In this document: positions 53,459 to 62,572 of the stretch, piece after piece | Position numbering within the stretch: the first letter of the stretch is position 1 | How the letters are laid out: the number at the start of each line of letters is the position of its first letter | DNA from: Verrucomicrobiota bacterium | GTDB taxonomy: Bacteria > Verrucomicrobiota > Verrucomicrobiia > Limisphaerales > UBA9464 | NCBI GenBank assembly: GCA_947471985.1 | Contig: CANIZL010000001.1 | Location: forward strand, 123,639-187,638 | Length of the DNA stretch: 64,000 bases | Reading direction: 5' to 3' | The notes under the pieces: generated by a model | Told to the model about the DNA's origin: nothing | The model's input: the letters and a program-made list of their open reading frames with translations, nothing else | The model's database searches: none | Translations under genes and position numbers: made by a program

Positions 53459-54616
53459 ATGACAGGGAATCTTCGATTGCCAGTGGCCGACACGGGGGAG
53501 AACGCGCCAACCGCACGGCTGGAGGCAGCGACGACCGGCGGCGATTGTGTGGTCAAGGTGGGTGGCGACTGGCGGTTGAACAGGATGGTACCGTCCTGGG
53601 AGAAGCTGTTGGCAAAACACTCTCCGGCGCGTGTGAGTGTCGTCCCGGAGGAGTTGGGCAAATGGGACACCTCGCTACTTTTGTTCCTCGTACATGGCCG
53701 TGCGTGGTGCGCCCAAGCGAACCGCGCTTTTGTGATTGCGGCGCTCCCGGAAAATCTCCAAACGCTGTTGAGCCAGGTCCCCGTGGTTGGCTCTTCCGGC
53801 ACGAAGACCGGGACATCGCCCAAAAGCGTGCGGCAACTCGCGGAAACTTGGGGGACGGACGTGGGCAAAAGGGTCGGGGAGAACATTTCCTTCATCGGGG
53901 AATGCACGATGGGTTTCGCGGGCGTCCTGAGAAACCCCCGGCGATTTCGGTGGATGGATTGCCTGGTCGAGATGCAGCACTGTTGGTCGTCGTCGCTGCC
54001 CATTGTGAGTCTGGTCAGTTTTCTGGTGGGAGTAATTCTGGCCTTCCAAGCGGCCATTCAGTTGGAGCAATACGGGGCGGCGGTCTTCGTGGCCGATCTG
54101 GTGGGTTTATCGGTCGTGCGGGAAATGGGACCGATGATGGCGGCGGTCATCATGGCCGGAGGGATTGGTGCGGCTTTCGCGGCCCAATTGGGTAACATGA
54201 AGGTGGACGAGGAGATTGATGCCCTGGAAACCCTGGGCATTTCGACGGTGGTGTTTCTGGCCGTCCCGCGACTTTTGGCGTTGACGGTGATGATGCCGAT
54301 TCTGGCGTTGTATGCGAACGTGCTGGGGATACTGGGAGGCATGTTTGTCTCGGCCACAATGCTGAGCATTCCGGCATCGGCCTATTGGGTGGAAACCCAG
54401 AACCGCGTGGGGCCATGGGATGTGGGCAGCGGGGTGATCAAGAGCGTCTTCTTCGGCCTGGTCATCGGTCTCTCGGGCTGCCTGCGGGGCATGAAGTGCG
54501 AACGCAGCGCCGCGGGTGTGGGGAAGGCGACCACCTCCGCGGTGGTGACGGGAATCCTGTGGATCGTCATCGCCGACGCGGTCTTTGCCCTCGTTTTCAA
54601 CGTGCTGGGAATTTAG
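53459..54616 (+). CDS. mlaE: MlaE-family permease with N-terminal STAS-like domain
   Basis: 385 residues. The first 110 residues resemble a STAS domain (strand-helix pattern with 'VGGDWRLNRMVPSWEKLL'). The MlaE domain follows (about 165-385) with 'VSFLVGVILAFQAAIQLEQY', 'VVREMGPMMAAVIMAGGIGA' and 'VDEEIDALETLGISTVVFLA'. The protein forms the inner-membrane part of a lipid transporter and joins in one chain the STAS part that in E. coli is MlaB. First gene of a tight operon of five. Confidence 0.92.
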   Translation: MTGNLRLPVADTGENAPTARLEAATTGGDCVVKVGGDWRLNRMVPSWEKLLAKHSPARVSVVPEELGKWDTSLLLFLVHGRAWCAQANRAFVIAALPENLQTLLSQVPVVGSSGTKTGTSPKSVRQLAETWGTDVGKRVGENISFIGECTMGFAGVLRNPRRFRWMDCLVEMQHCWSSSLPIVSLVSFLVGVILAFQAAIQLEQYGAAVFVADLVGLSVVREMGPMMAAVIMAGGIGAAFAAQLGNMKVDEEIDALETLGISTVVFLAVPRLLALTVMMPILALYANVLGILGGMFVSATMLSIPASAYWVETQNRVGPWDVGSGVIKSVFFGLVIGLSGCLRGMKCERSAAGVGKATTSAVVTGILWIVIADAVFALVFNVLGI

Positions 54617-54622
54617 ACCAAC

Positions 54623-55417
54623 ATGAACCCGAATCCGCCCGCACCCGTGATCGAAGTGAAAGGCCTGACCTGCGGCTATGGCCGGGCGGTAATTCTGCAG
54701 GACGTCTCCTTCGTGGTGCACCCGGGCGAAGTGCTGTTTGTCATAGGTGGGAGCGGGTGCGGAAAGAGCACGTTGCTCCGCTGTTTGATCGGTTTGTTGA
54801 AGCCGTTGCAGGGCGACATCGCGTACTTCGGAAAGAGCTTTACGGCGGCGGACGCCACCCAGCGGCGCGAGATCTTGAAAACGTTTGGGGTCATCTATCA
54901 GAGCAACGCGCTGTGGAGTTCCATGACCCTGGCGGAGAATGTTTCGCTGCCCTTGGAGGAACATACGTCGCTCTCTCGCCCGGATCGCGAGGAGATCGTC
55001 ACGCTCAAGCTGGCCCAGGTCGGTTTGTCCGGGTCCGAGGAGCTTTACCCCGCGGAACTCAGTGGGGGCATGAAGAAGCGGGCGGCGTTGGCCCGGGCGT
55101 TGGCCTTGGACCCGGCAATCGTGTTTTTCGACGAACCCTCGGAAGGGCTGGATCCGATCACTTCGCGCGAGATGGATCGATTGATCCGGCAGGTGCGGGA
55201 TGTCCTGGGGACGACCATGATCATCGTGTCGCACCAACTCTCCAGCATCTTTCGCCTGGCCGACCGAGTCCTCGTGCTGGAGCGCGCAGCCAAGGGGATC
55301 ATTGCGGAAGGCAAACCCGCCGACCTCGCGGCCCACAGCCCCGACCCACGGGTGCGGGATTTTCTGATTCAGGACCTGAGTTTGGCAAAAACAAGCGGCC
55401 AACCTTTCGCCGCGTAA
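54623..55417 (+). CDS. mlaF: MlaF-type ABC ATPase
   Basis: 264 residues. Walker A 'GGSGCGKST' (42-50), signature 'ELSGGMKKRAALARALALDP', Walker B 'IVFFDEPSEGLDP'. It energises phospholipid movement with the MlaE and MCE subunits. Starts 6 bp after mlaE. Confidence 0.94.
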   Translation: MNPNPPAPVIEVKGLTCGYGRAVILQDVSFVVHPGEVLFVIGGSGCGKSTLLRCLIGLLKPLQGDIAYFGKSFTAADATQRREILKTFGVIYQSNALWSSMTLAENVSLPLEEHTSLSRPDREEIVTLKLAQVGLSGSEELYPAELSGGMKKRAALARALALDPAIVFFDEPSEGLDPITSREMDRLIRQVRDVLGTTMIIVSHQLSSIFRLADRVLVLERAAKGIIAEGKPADLAAHSPDPRVRDFLIQDLSLAKTSGQPFAA

Positions 55418-55434
55418 AACCGGCCCCCATCAAA

Positions 55435-56421
55435 GTGAAAAATAAACTCAGTCCGTTTTGGATCGGTTCCTTTGTCATCGGCAGCGTCCTGCTGGTGGTG
55501 GTCGCGCTGCTCTCCTTTCGCTCCCTCCATTGGTTCTCCAAGCCGGCGCGGTTCGTCGCCTATTTCAATGAGTCCGTGCAGGGATTGGATGTGGGCAGTT
55601 CGGTGAAATTGCGCGGTGTTCGCGTCGGGCGGGTGGCGGCGATCCAGGTGCACTATGATTCCACGACGCGGAAATCCCAGGTGGCGGTCATCGGGGAGTT
55701 GGAACGGAGCGCGGTGAGTGATCGTGGGGGCAAGACGATTCGGATATCGGACCGGGAAACTTTGCAAAGGCTGATTGAGGAAGGATTGCGGGCCAAGATG
55801 GATTTGGTGGGCATCACCGGGCTGCAATTTGTGGAGCTGGATTTTTTCGATCCGCAGCAGTTCCCGGCACCGGGTCGGGAAGGGGAGAGTGACTATCCGG
55901 TCGTGCCCACGTTGCGCTCCGGTTTGTCGGAGTTGGTCGCGAACCTTTCAAAAATCGCCAACAATCTGAACAAGGTGGATTTCGCAGGGCTTTCCCGTGA
56001 ACTGCAATCGCTCTTCGCGACCGTCAACCGTCAGGTCAGTGAGGTGGACCTGAAGCAAATGGTGGCCAAGGTGACGGCGGCCGCAGCTTCGATAGAAGGT
56101 TTCGCGGGTTCCCGCGATGCCAAGCAGGCCTTCGCCAACCTGAACCAAGCGACCGCGGGTTTGCAGCACTTCGTGGCCCGACTCGATGCACACGTTGAGC
56201 CGGTGCAGTCGGAGTTGGTTCGGACTCTCCGTTCGTTTCACGACGCGGCGGCGAGCGTCCAAAAGTTGCTCGGACCCCAAAGCGGTCTGGGTGAGGAGGC
56301 CGGCCAGGCGTTTCAGCAGATCACGGAAACGGCCAAATCGCTGCAACAATTGGCGGACTTTCTCGAACGGAATCCCAGCGCCCTGATCACCGGCCGGAAG
56401 CGCCCGGATCGGGCCCCTTAA
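55435..56421 (+). CDS. MCE-domain (MlaD-like) lipid-binding protein
   Basis: 328 residues from the GTG at 55435. A single N-terminal transmembrane helix (IGSFVIGSVLLVVVALLSF) anchors a periplasmic MCE domain (about 35-130, 'QGLDVGSSVKLRGVRVGRVA'). A long helical C-terminal region of about 190 residues (e.g. 'LVARLDAHVEP'-type heptads) probably extends through a hexameric tube. Longer than E. coli MlaD (183 residues). The ribosome-binding site is weak, so the start is uncertain. Confidence 0.88.
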   Translation: MKNKLSPFWIGSFVIGSVLLVVVALLSFRSLHWFSKPARFVAYFNESVQGLDVGSSVKLRGVRVGRVAAIQVHYDSTTRKSQVAVIGELERSAVSDRGGKTIRISDRETLQRLIEEGLRAKMDLVGITGLQFVELDFFDPQQFPAPGREGESDYPVVPTLRSGLSELVANLSKIANNLNKVDFAGLSRELQSLFATVNRQVSEVDLKQMVAKVTAAAASIEGFAGSRDAKQAFANLNQATAGLQHFVARLDAHVEPVQSELVRTLRSFHDAAASVQKLLGPQSGLGEEAGQAFQQITETAKSLQQLADFLERNPSALITGRKRPDRAP

Positions 56422-56422
56422 T

Positions 56423-57100
56423 ATGAAATTCAACCCAATGTGGATCTCGCACTTTCGTCTTCTGCTGTTCTTTGGAGTGGTCACCCTTTTGAATGGTTGC
56501 CGGATAGGGCGCGCCCAGGAGGATCCGACCCGATTCTATGTTTTGACTGTTCCGGGACCAATGACCGAGTCCCTCGCGCACGACGAGGTCCAACGATTTC
56601 GGATTGGGCTGAAGCCTGTGGAAGTGCCGGTCTATTTGCAAAGCAAGTCGATGGTGGTGCGGACCGGGACCAATGAGATTGAGTTTGCGGAGTTTGACCG
56701 TTGGGCGGAACCGCTGGACCAGGGCGTCTGTCGCGTCCTGAAGGAAGCGCTCAGCGAGGCGCGGAACGTGGCGAGTGTGATGTTGAATTCGCACGGAGGT
56801 GAAGGTCTGGATTTTGAGGTGGCGATCCGGATTTCGGCCTGCGAGGGCGTCCGGGGGGAAAAGGGAAGCAGTTTCGTTCGTTTCGCGGCTTCCTGGGAGA
56901 TTCGGCCGGTTGGTACCAACTCTTGGTCCCAACGTCGGGGTGGATTCATCGCGGACCGGGTGACGTGGGACGGGAGATCCTACGCGCAGTTGGCGGAGCG
57001 ACTCAGCGCCGCCATGGTCGACGCGAGTATCGCGCTGGCGGCCGATTTGCCGGTGGATGCCGGCCTTCCTTCCCAGGCGCGGCCCAACACCCGGCCATGA
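56423..57100 (+). CDS. Transport auxiliary lipoprotein, PqiC-like
   Basis: 225 residues. The lipobox is 'TLLNGC' with Cys26. A beta-alpha domain (about 35-200) with 'FYVLTVPGPM' after the signal is typical of ABC_trans_aux (DUF330) lipoproteins paired with MCE systems. It is likely attached to the outer membrane on the periplasmic side and receives or docks the MCE tube. 1 bp after the MCE gene, and overlaps the MscS gene by 4 bp. Confidence 0.85.
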   Translation: MKFNPMWISHFRLLLFFGVVTLLNGCRIGRAQEDPTRFYVLTVPGPMTESLAHDEVQRFRIGLKPVEVPVYLQSKSMVVRTGTNEIEFAEFDRWAEPLDQGVCRVLKEALSEARNVASVMLNSHGGEGLDFEVAIRISACEGVRGEKGSSFVRFAASWEIRPVGTNSWSQRRGGFIADRVTWDGRSYAQLAERLSAAMVDASIALAADLPVDAGLPSQARPNTRP

Positions 57101-57957
57101 AGATGCTGGACCTCTTCAAGAGCGGAGGGTTTGGCGATCCGTCGACCTTCCAAGGTGCGGTTTTGGTGGGCATCATTTTCGCGTTTTTTGCGTGGCTCGT
57201 CGGTCGATCCTTGCGGCTGGCGGTTCAACGGTTGCTGGCGCACGACAAGCATGCGCGTCTGGACCTCATGGCCGTCAAATTCCTCGCGAAATTGGCCCGC
57301 TACGGTGTCTATGTCTTCGCGTTTGTCGCCTATGCGCACTTTGTCCCGGCGCTGTCGGGATTGGGGTCGGCATCATTGACGAGTTTAAGCGTCATTACGG
57401 TGATCCTTGGTTTGGCGGCACAAAACACGCTCGGCAACTTGGTGGCCGGAATCGCCCTGTTGTTGTATCGGCCGTTCAAACTGGGCGACCGCTTGCAGGT
57501 CATCGCTCCGACCGGATCGGAGACCGGCACGGTGGAGAACTTGACCCTGGGTTACACGCTGTTGCGGACGGATGACAATCGGCGCGTGGTGGTTCCCAAT
57601 AGCCTCATGGCGAGCCAAACCACGATCAACCTGACCACGGACGATCCCCGCGTGGTTTGCTCCGTGCTGATGAACATTAGTTACAGCGCGGACGTGGATA
57701 AAGCGCGCGCGATATTGCTGGATTTAGGCAGCAAGCACCCGAAAGCCACGCAAGTCTGCGGCTGTCCGCTCACGCAATTGGGTGCTTCGGGTGTGGTGCT
57801 CTCGTTGGATCTATGGTGCGCGGATGCCTTTACCGCCATTGGCCTCAAATGCGATCTTTTGGAGCAAGCCAAGAAGCGGTTTGCTTTGGAAGGAATTGGG
57901 CTGCCGCAGGCGTTGACGACAGTTGTCCTGAGGGATGAGCGCCGCGTCGTGGGATGA
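57097..57957 (+). CDS. MscS-family mechanosensitive channel
   Basis: 286 residues. Two early helices, then the pore helix and beta domain ('ITVILGLAAQNTLGNLVAGI', 'YRPFKLGDRLQV', 'RRVVVPNSLMASQTTINLTT'). It opens under membrane tension to release solutes. Its coupling to a lipid transporter (ATGA overlap with the lipoprotein gene) suggests that membrane composition and tension release are managed together. No CNBD, unlike the gene at 5759-7396. Confidence 0.93.
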   Translation: MKMLDLFKSGGFGDPSTFQGAVLVGIIFAFFAWLVGRSLRLAVQRLLAHDKHARLDLMAVKFLAKLARYGVYVFAFVAYAHFVPALSGLGSASLTSLSVITVILGLAAQNTLGNLVAGIALLLYRPFKLGDRLQVIAPTGSETGTVENLTLGYTLLRTDDNRRVVVPNSLMASQTTINLTTDDPRVVCSVLMNISYSADVDKARAILLDLGSKHPKATQVCGCPLTQLGASGVVLSLDLWCADAFTAIGLKCDLLEQAKKRFALEGIGLPQALTTVVLRDERRVVG

Positions 57958-58245
57958 GCGCTCCAGAATGGTTCGGGGTGGTGGTGCGGAATTGGGTGAG
58001 GCCGGGTGGGTGGGCGGGCGCTTGAAGGCGCATCGGCCTTGCCTGGAGCGGCTGGACATTGCGGGCGGCGGACCGTGCGTCACGAGGTGCACGCCAAAGC
58101 GGATTGCGGCCGCGCAGATTCGGGACCAGTGCCGCGGTCTTGATCAAGGGAGTTTTTCGCAGGGCTCGGCGTTCCGCCGGGCGGGTGCGGGTCGATGATC
58201 TTAACTTCGACCCGGTGGCGGGGAGACACCGGGTCGGCTTGCCAT

Positions 58246-59835
58246 TCATGTCGCCGAAGTCTGGCAGCGGGCCATGACCTCCTCCGCCTGTTGTTGAATT
58301 GCCGTGCGGTCGGCGGAGGAAAGGCGGGCCAGGTTTTTTAGTTGCATCGTCATGCGTGGGTTTCTTTCCAAGAGCGCCTGGTGGCGCAGGAGAAAATTCC
58401 AGTAGAGCGTGGTGAACGGGCAGGCGTCCGCACCGGTTCTTTTCGCGGGATCGAACCGGCAGCCGGTGCAGTAGTTGCTCATGCGCTGCAGGTACTTTCC
58501 GGAGGCGACGTATGGTTTGCTCGCCATGATTCCACCGTCGGCGAATTGCGACATGCCAAGCGTATTCGGCAGCTCGACCCATTCCACCGCATCCACGTAC
58601 ATCGCGAGATACCACTCGTGAACCGCCTGCGGCCGAACTCCGAGCAGGAGGGCAAACAGGCCGGTGACCATCAGGCGTTGGATATGATGTGCATAGCCGA
58701 ACGCATTCGTTTGCCCAATAACCTCCCGCAGACAGCGCATTTCGGTTTGGCCCGACCAATAAAACGGCGGCAGCGGCGCAGTGGCGCCCAGGCCGTTCAA
58801 ATCCCGATATTCCGGCATGAAGTGCCAGTAAATGCCGCGGACATATTCGCGCCAGCCGAGGATCTGCCGGATGAACCCTTCCGCGCTCGCGAGCGAGACC
58901 CGGCCCGCGCGAAATTCCGCTTCGGCCGCTGTGATCACGATGCGGGGATCCAGCAGCTTTAAATTCAGAGCGACCGAGAGTCGCGAGTGGAAAAGGTAGG
59001 CTTGTGCGCGGGGCGGCGGATCGGAGAACCACGTTTCCGAGCGCATCCACATCGCGTCCTGGAATTCCCCGAAATGCGGCAGGCGCTGTTCGATGAAATC
59101 CCGCAGGGCCACGCGCGCCTCCCCGGGCGTAACCGGCCAGTCGAAGTTTTTCAGACTGCCGGGGTGATCCGGGAAACGTTGCGCCACCAGCGCCAGGACT
59201 TCGCGTGTGGTCGGGTCCGGAGGGAAGGTAACCGGATCGGGCATCGGACCCGGTCCGCCCGGACCGAAGTGGGCCCGGTTTTCCGCATCGAAGTTCCACG
59301 CGCCGCCAACGGGTTGATCGCCGTCCATCAGCGTGCCGTGCTGTCGCCGCATCTCGCGATAGAAGTACTCCATGCGCAATTGCTTTCGGCCGTGGGCGTG
59401 GGCCGCGAATTGCGCGCGCGGGCACAGAAAATGCCGATCCTCGCGCACCTCAAGCGTGCGGCCGGCACCGGTGGCGACCGCTTCGATGGCCCGGGCGCCC
59501 CGCCATTCGCCGGCTTCGACCATCACGAGCCGCTGCGGTTGAAGCGTGTGGATGGCCGCCAACAGTTCGGCAGCGAGGGAGCCGGCGTTGGCGGTATCGT
59601 CGAGTTGCCGATAGTGCACGGTGCGGCCTTGGGCTCGCGCCGCGTCGCGAAAATGCCGCATCCCCGTCAGAAAAATCGCGATGCGCGCCTGATGTGTCCA
59701 GACGTGCGTGGATTCCTCGGCCACTTCGGCCATCCAAACCGCATCCCGCAGAGGATCGAAGCCATCGAACGCTGCGGAGTACGGATCGAGCTGATCCCCC
59801 AGCACCAGGATCAAATTGCGGAGTGGCTTCGGCAT
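58246..59835 (-). CDS. FeS-type bacterial photolyase/cryptochrome ((6-4) photolyase family)
   Basis: 529 residues from the ATG at 59835. The N-terminal alpha/beta domain (LILVLGDQLDPYSAAFDGFD) and helical FAD domain (AEGFIRQILGWREYVRGIYW) match the FeS-BCP group. Four Cys are at 368, 456, 459 and 472, with spacings of 88, 3 and 13 residues as in characterised FeS-BCP proteins, and would bind a [4Fe-4S] cluster. Repairs UV (6-4) photoproducts in DNA using light. Single gene. Confidence 0.93.
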   Translation of the reverse strand: MPKPLRNLILVLGDQLDPYSAAFDGFDPLRDAVWMAEVAEESTHVWTHQARIAIFLTGMRHFRDAARAQGRTVHYRQLDDTANAGSLAAELLAAIHTLQPQRLVMVEAGEWRGARAIEAVATGAGRTLEVREDRHFLCPRAQFAAHAHGRKQLRMEYFYREMRRQHGTLMDGDQPVGGAWNFDAENRAHFGPGGPGPMPDPVTFPPDPTTREVLALVAQRFPDHPGSLKNFDWPVTPGEARVALRDFIEQRLPHFGEFQDAMWMRSETWFSDPPPRAQAYLFHSRLSVALNLKLLDPRIVITAAEAEFRAGRVSLASAEGFIRQILGWREYVRGIYWHFMPEYRDLNGLGATAPLPPFYWSGQTEMRCLREVIGQTNAFGYAHHIQRLMVTGLFALLLGVRPQAVHEWYLAMYVDAVEWVELPNTLGMSQFADGGIMASKPYVASGKYLQRMSNYCTGCRFDPAKRTGADACPFTTLYWNFLLRHQALLERNPRMTMQLKNLARLSSADRTAIQQQAEEVMARCQTSAT

Positions 59836-60197
59836 CGGTGTGTTTTCGCGGGGACAGGCACGGACCCGTTCGGCCAAGGGTATCACTGCATCTTACCGTT
59901 GCCTGGGATTCTTTGGCGATCCGCGGTGATGGGTGGTGCGGTAACGGGCTTTAGCGGGCCGCCGGCGAGGGACGGAAAACTTTTCGCCCAGGCAGGGTGC
60001 GATGAACCCTTCCTGCCGTGGCGGGTCCCCGATGGTGAGTTCAGGCGCCGTGGCCATGGCCCGAGGTATCGGTGCGCTTGGGGATGAGGTGAAGAGAAGA
60101 AGAATGGAGTGAGAGAAACCGGGGGGGGTAACCAAGTGCCCGGAATCGGTTCGCTGCCGGTGGCGGAATCATTGGGTTGGCGGCGACTTCGCGTCGG
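59836..60197. other. Intergenic region, nothing recognised
   Basis: 362 bp with an eight-G run near 60120 and no coding, repeat or operator pattern that can be supported. Confidence 0.5.
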
Positions 60198-60791
60198 TTA
60201 GCGGGACAAGTCGCTCACCAAGGGTATCTCGCCAAGGGCCAGGATCTGGAGTCCGGATTTTCGGGCGGTTTCGAGTTCCACTGCCGAAAGCACCCAGTCG
60301 CAGAGACCCACCTCGGCGCGGCGATTCGCTTGGGCGTGCGCCAAACGCTCTCCGAAGGAAGCGTCCGTGGAAGTTTCAGCGACCAGAAGCGGACTGACGG
60401 TGAGTCGCGCCATCACCGACATCAGTCGATAAAACTGGTTCTCCGAGAGATCGGTGGTTGAAAGCGCCCCGAACGGCACTTCCGCCACCGCGCACAAGAG
60501 GAAGAGGATCGAGGCCTCCGGGGAATAGTTCCGGAGGAACCACACGGTGGTTTGCTTTTGGTCGACGGCGGAGTGCCCAACGAAGCGGGCCAGCGCTTCC
60601 AGGCTTTCGCGGTGGGTCGAATCCCGGAGTTGGAGGAGTTCCTGCGGGAGCGGTGTCGCCGAGGTGAGATCGATGGTTTCGCGCACGCGACGACCACTCC
60701 GCGGCGCGTTGGCCAGGCCGTAAAGCGCCTCCAATCCATCGATGGCGCGATGCAGCAGGGGACGGATGGGGAGTAGCAGCGGGTCGCTCAT
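60198..60791 (-). CDS. Unrecognised 197-residue protein
   Basis: ATG at 60791. Mostly helical. 'NYSPEASILFLLCAVAEVPF' followed by 'GALSTTDLSENQFYRLMSVM' recalls the first part of AMP-binding acyl ligases, but the adenylation motifs are absent, so this may be chance. No signal or membrane segment. Single gene between photolyase and the TetR operon. Confidence 0.55.
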   Translation of the reverse strand: MSDPLLLPIRPLLHRAIDGLEALYGLANAPRSGRRVRETIDLTSATPLPQELLQLRDSTHRESLEALARFVGHSAVDQKQTTVWFLRNYSPEASILFLLCAVAEVPFGALSTTDLSENQFYRLMSVMARLTVSPLLVAETSTDASFGERLAHAQANRRAEVGLCDWVLSAVELETARKSGLQILALGEIPLVSDLSR

Positions 60792-61019
60792 GAATGCTTC
60801 CGACGCGGCCCATTCTACCCGTCGCTGGACGCGTCCCGCAAGCGGGCAGGGGACTTCTTTCCGAGGCGCTGCGTCGATGATTCTCGGCGTCGGTTTTGTA
60901 GGCCAGCTGACACCCCGGGTTCGTTTCTGGCCCAAGTCCCGTCGAAGGCACCGGCTCGAGGTATCGAACGAAGTCCTTTCGGGCAGATCGCCCTGAGCCG
61001 GGAATCGCCGTACTCTTGA

Positions 61020-61036
61020 CTGAATGAATCATTCAG
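61020..61036. promoter_or_regulatory. TetR operator inside its promoter
   Basis: Perfect 17-bp palindrome CTGAATGAATCATTCAG lying between TTGACT (61016-61021) and a -10-like TATCAAAT (about 61038-61045). Placement in the spacer implies autorepression. Confidence 0.7.
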
Positions 61037-61049
61037 TTATCAAATTTGG

Positions 61050-61769
61050 GTGTCACGGTTGCGTGCAGATATTTCCGGGAAACGGCTGCGGGAGTTGGTC
61101 GAAGCCGCGTTGGGAGTTTTTTGCCGACAGGGTTACGAACGGTCCCAAGTGGCCGACGTTGCCAAAGTCATGGGCGTCGCGGTTGGGACCATTTATCTCT
61201 ACGTCGCAGGCAAGGAAGCGCTGTTTGACCTGGTGGTGCGCCACACGGCCTCGGCGGATTCGGCGTGGTTGGATGACATTGAGATCCCGGTTCCCACCCC
61301 GGCGATCGGCTCCACGGTGGAATTCCTCCAGGAGGTCTTTGGACGCGAAGGCCAATGGCCGCACCTCAAGGCGGCCCTGCGCACACGGCGGACGGCCGAC
61401 ATCCGCGCCGAACTCGACGGGGTCGTACGCGAGCAGTATCAATTGATGGCTCGACATCGTCGCGGCCTCGTCCTCCTCATGCGCTCCGCGTTGGAATTCC
61501 CCGGGCTGGCGGATGTCTTTGTCCTCGGCCTGCGTCAGCGCCTGCTCGACGGGCTCGCGCAATACCTGGAATCCCGCATTCGTGCCGGCCAGATCCGTCC
61601 GCTCGCCAGTGTCGCGGCCACGGCCGCAGTGCTCACGCAGACGATCGCCTGGGCCAACCTGCAGCGTCCCTTCGATCCGGGGCTCAATAGCCTGCCGGAA
61701 CAGTCCGTGGAGGACGCCACGGTGGATCTCCTTGTTTCCGGACTCCTACCCAGCCCGCTCACCCAATGA
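61050..61769 (+). CDS. TetR-family transcriptional regulator
   Basis: 239 residues, GTG start. The N-terminal helix-turn-helix is 'AALGVFCRQGYERSQVADVA' followed by 'KVMGVAVGTIYLYVAGKEAL' (about 19-58), and the C-terminal ligand domain follows. The -10 element ends about 5 bp before the GTG, so the transcript may have almost no leader. It overlaps the desaturase gene by 4 bp and presumably controls that operon. Confidence 0.9.
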   Translation: MSRLRADISGKRLRELVEAALGVFCRQGYERSQVADVAKVMGVAVGTIYLYVAGKEALFDLVVRHTASADSAWLDDIEIPVPTPAIGSTVEFLQEVFGREGQWPHLKAALRTRRTADIRAELDGVVREQYQLMARHRRGLVLLMRSALEFPGLADVFVLGLRQRLLDGLAQYLESRIRAGQIRPLASVAATAAVLTQTIAWANLQRPFDPGLNSLPEQSVEDATVDLLVSGLLPSPLTQ

Positions 61770-62572
61770 AAGTCTTCGATTTGCTTTTTGGCGCCAACCA
61801 CTCGTTTGTGGAGCGCTCTCTCTACACGACCATTGAAGTGGGAATCCGCTACTTCCTTTTTGCCGGCGTGGCGTGGGTCCTGGGCTACTGGCTTTTTCGG
61901 AATCGCTGGTTTCATCGCAAAATTATCGCGCGCTTTCCGGGATCGGCCGAGGTCCGTCGCGAGATCGGGTATTCGCTGCTGACGCTGTTGATTTTTGGCC
62001 TGGTGGGAGCCGGCACCATAGCGGCCTCGCGGGCCGGGTGGACCCAGATGTATTGGAAGATTTCGGACCACAGCCGGGCTTGGTTCTTCGGCAGCGTCGT
62101 GTGCACGATCTTGCTGCATGACACGTATTTCTATTGGACCCACCGAATGATGCACCTGCGGTGGCTCTTTCCGACCTTCCACCGCGTTCATCATCTCTCC
62201 ACCAATCCGTCGCCCTGGGCTTCGTACTCCTTTGCGCCGGCCGAGGCGGTGGTCGAGGCCGGCATTTTCCCGCTGGCGGTCTCCGTGATGCCGATCCATC
62301 CCGCCGCGTTCGGGCTCGTGATGCTTTGGCAGATCCTTTTCAACGTCGCCGGCCACACCGGGTACGAGTTTCACCCCAAGTGGTTAATGAATAATCCGCT
62401 GCGACTGTTCCTGAATACGCCGACCAACCATGTGATGCACCATGAGAAGATGCGGGGGAATTACTGCCTTTATTTCAATATTTGGGATCGTCTCATGGGC
62501 ACCAATCACCCGGATTACGAATCCCGTTTCCGCGAAGTGACGTCACGTCCGGTTTCCAACGCGCAGCGATGA
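61766..62572 (+). CDS. Sterol desaturase/fatty acid hydroxylase family protein
   Basis: 268 residues with four to five hydrophobic helices. The di-iron His clusters are H118...H126/H130 (HDTYFYWTHRMMH), H139-H143 (HRVHH) and H222-H226 (HVMHH). These membrane enzymes insert hydroxyl groups or double bonds into lipids with O2. Substrate unknown; regulation by the TetR gene upstream fits a lipid-responsive operon. Confidence 0.92.
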   Translation: MKVFDLLFGANHSFVERSLYTTIEVGIRYFLFAGVAWVLGYWLFRNRWFHRKIIARFPGSAEVRREIGYSLLTLLIFGLVGAGTIAASRAGWTQMYWKISDHSRAWFFGSVVCTILLHDTYFYWTHRMMHLRWLFPTFHRVHHLSTNPSPWASYSFAPAEAVVEAGIFPLAVSVMPIHPAAFGLVMLWQILFNVAGHTGYEFHPKWLMNNPLRLFLNTPTNHVMHHEKMRGNYCLYFNIWDRLMGTNHPDYESRFREVTSRPVSNAQR

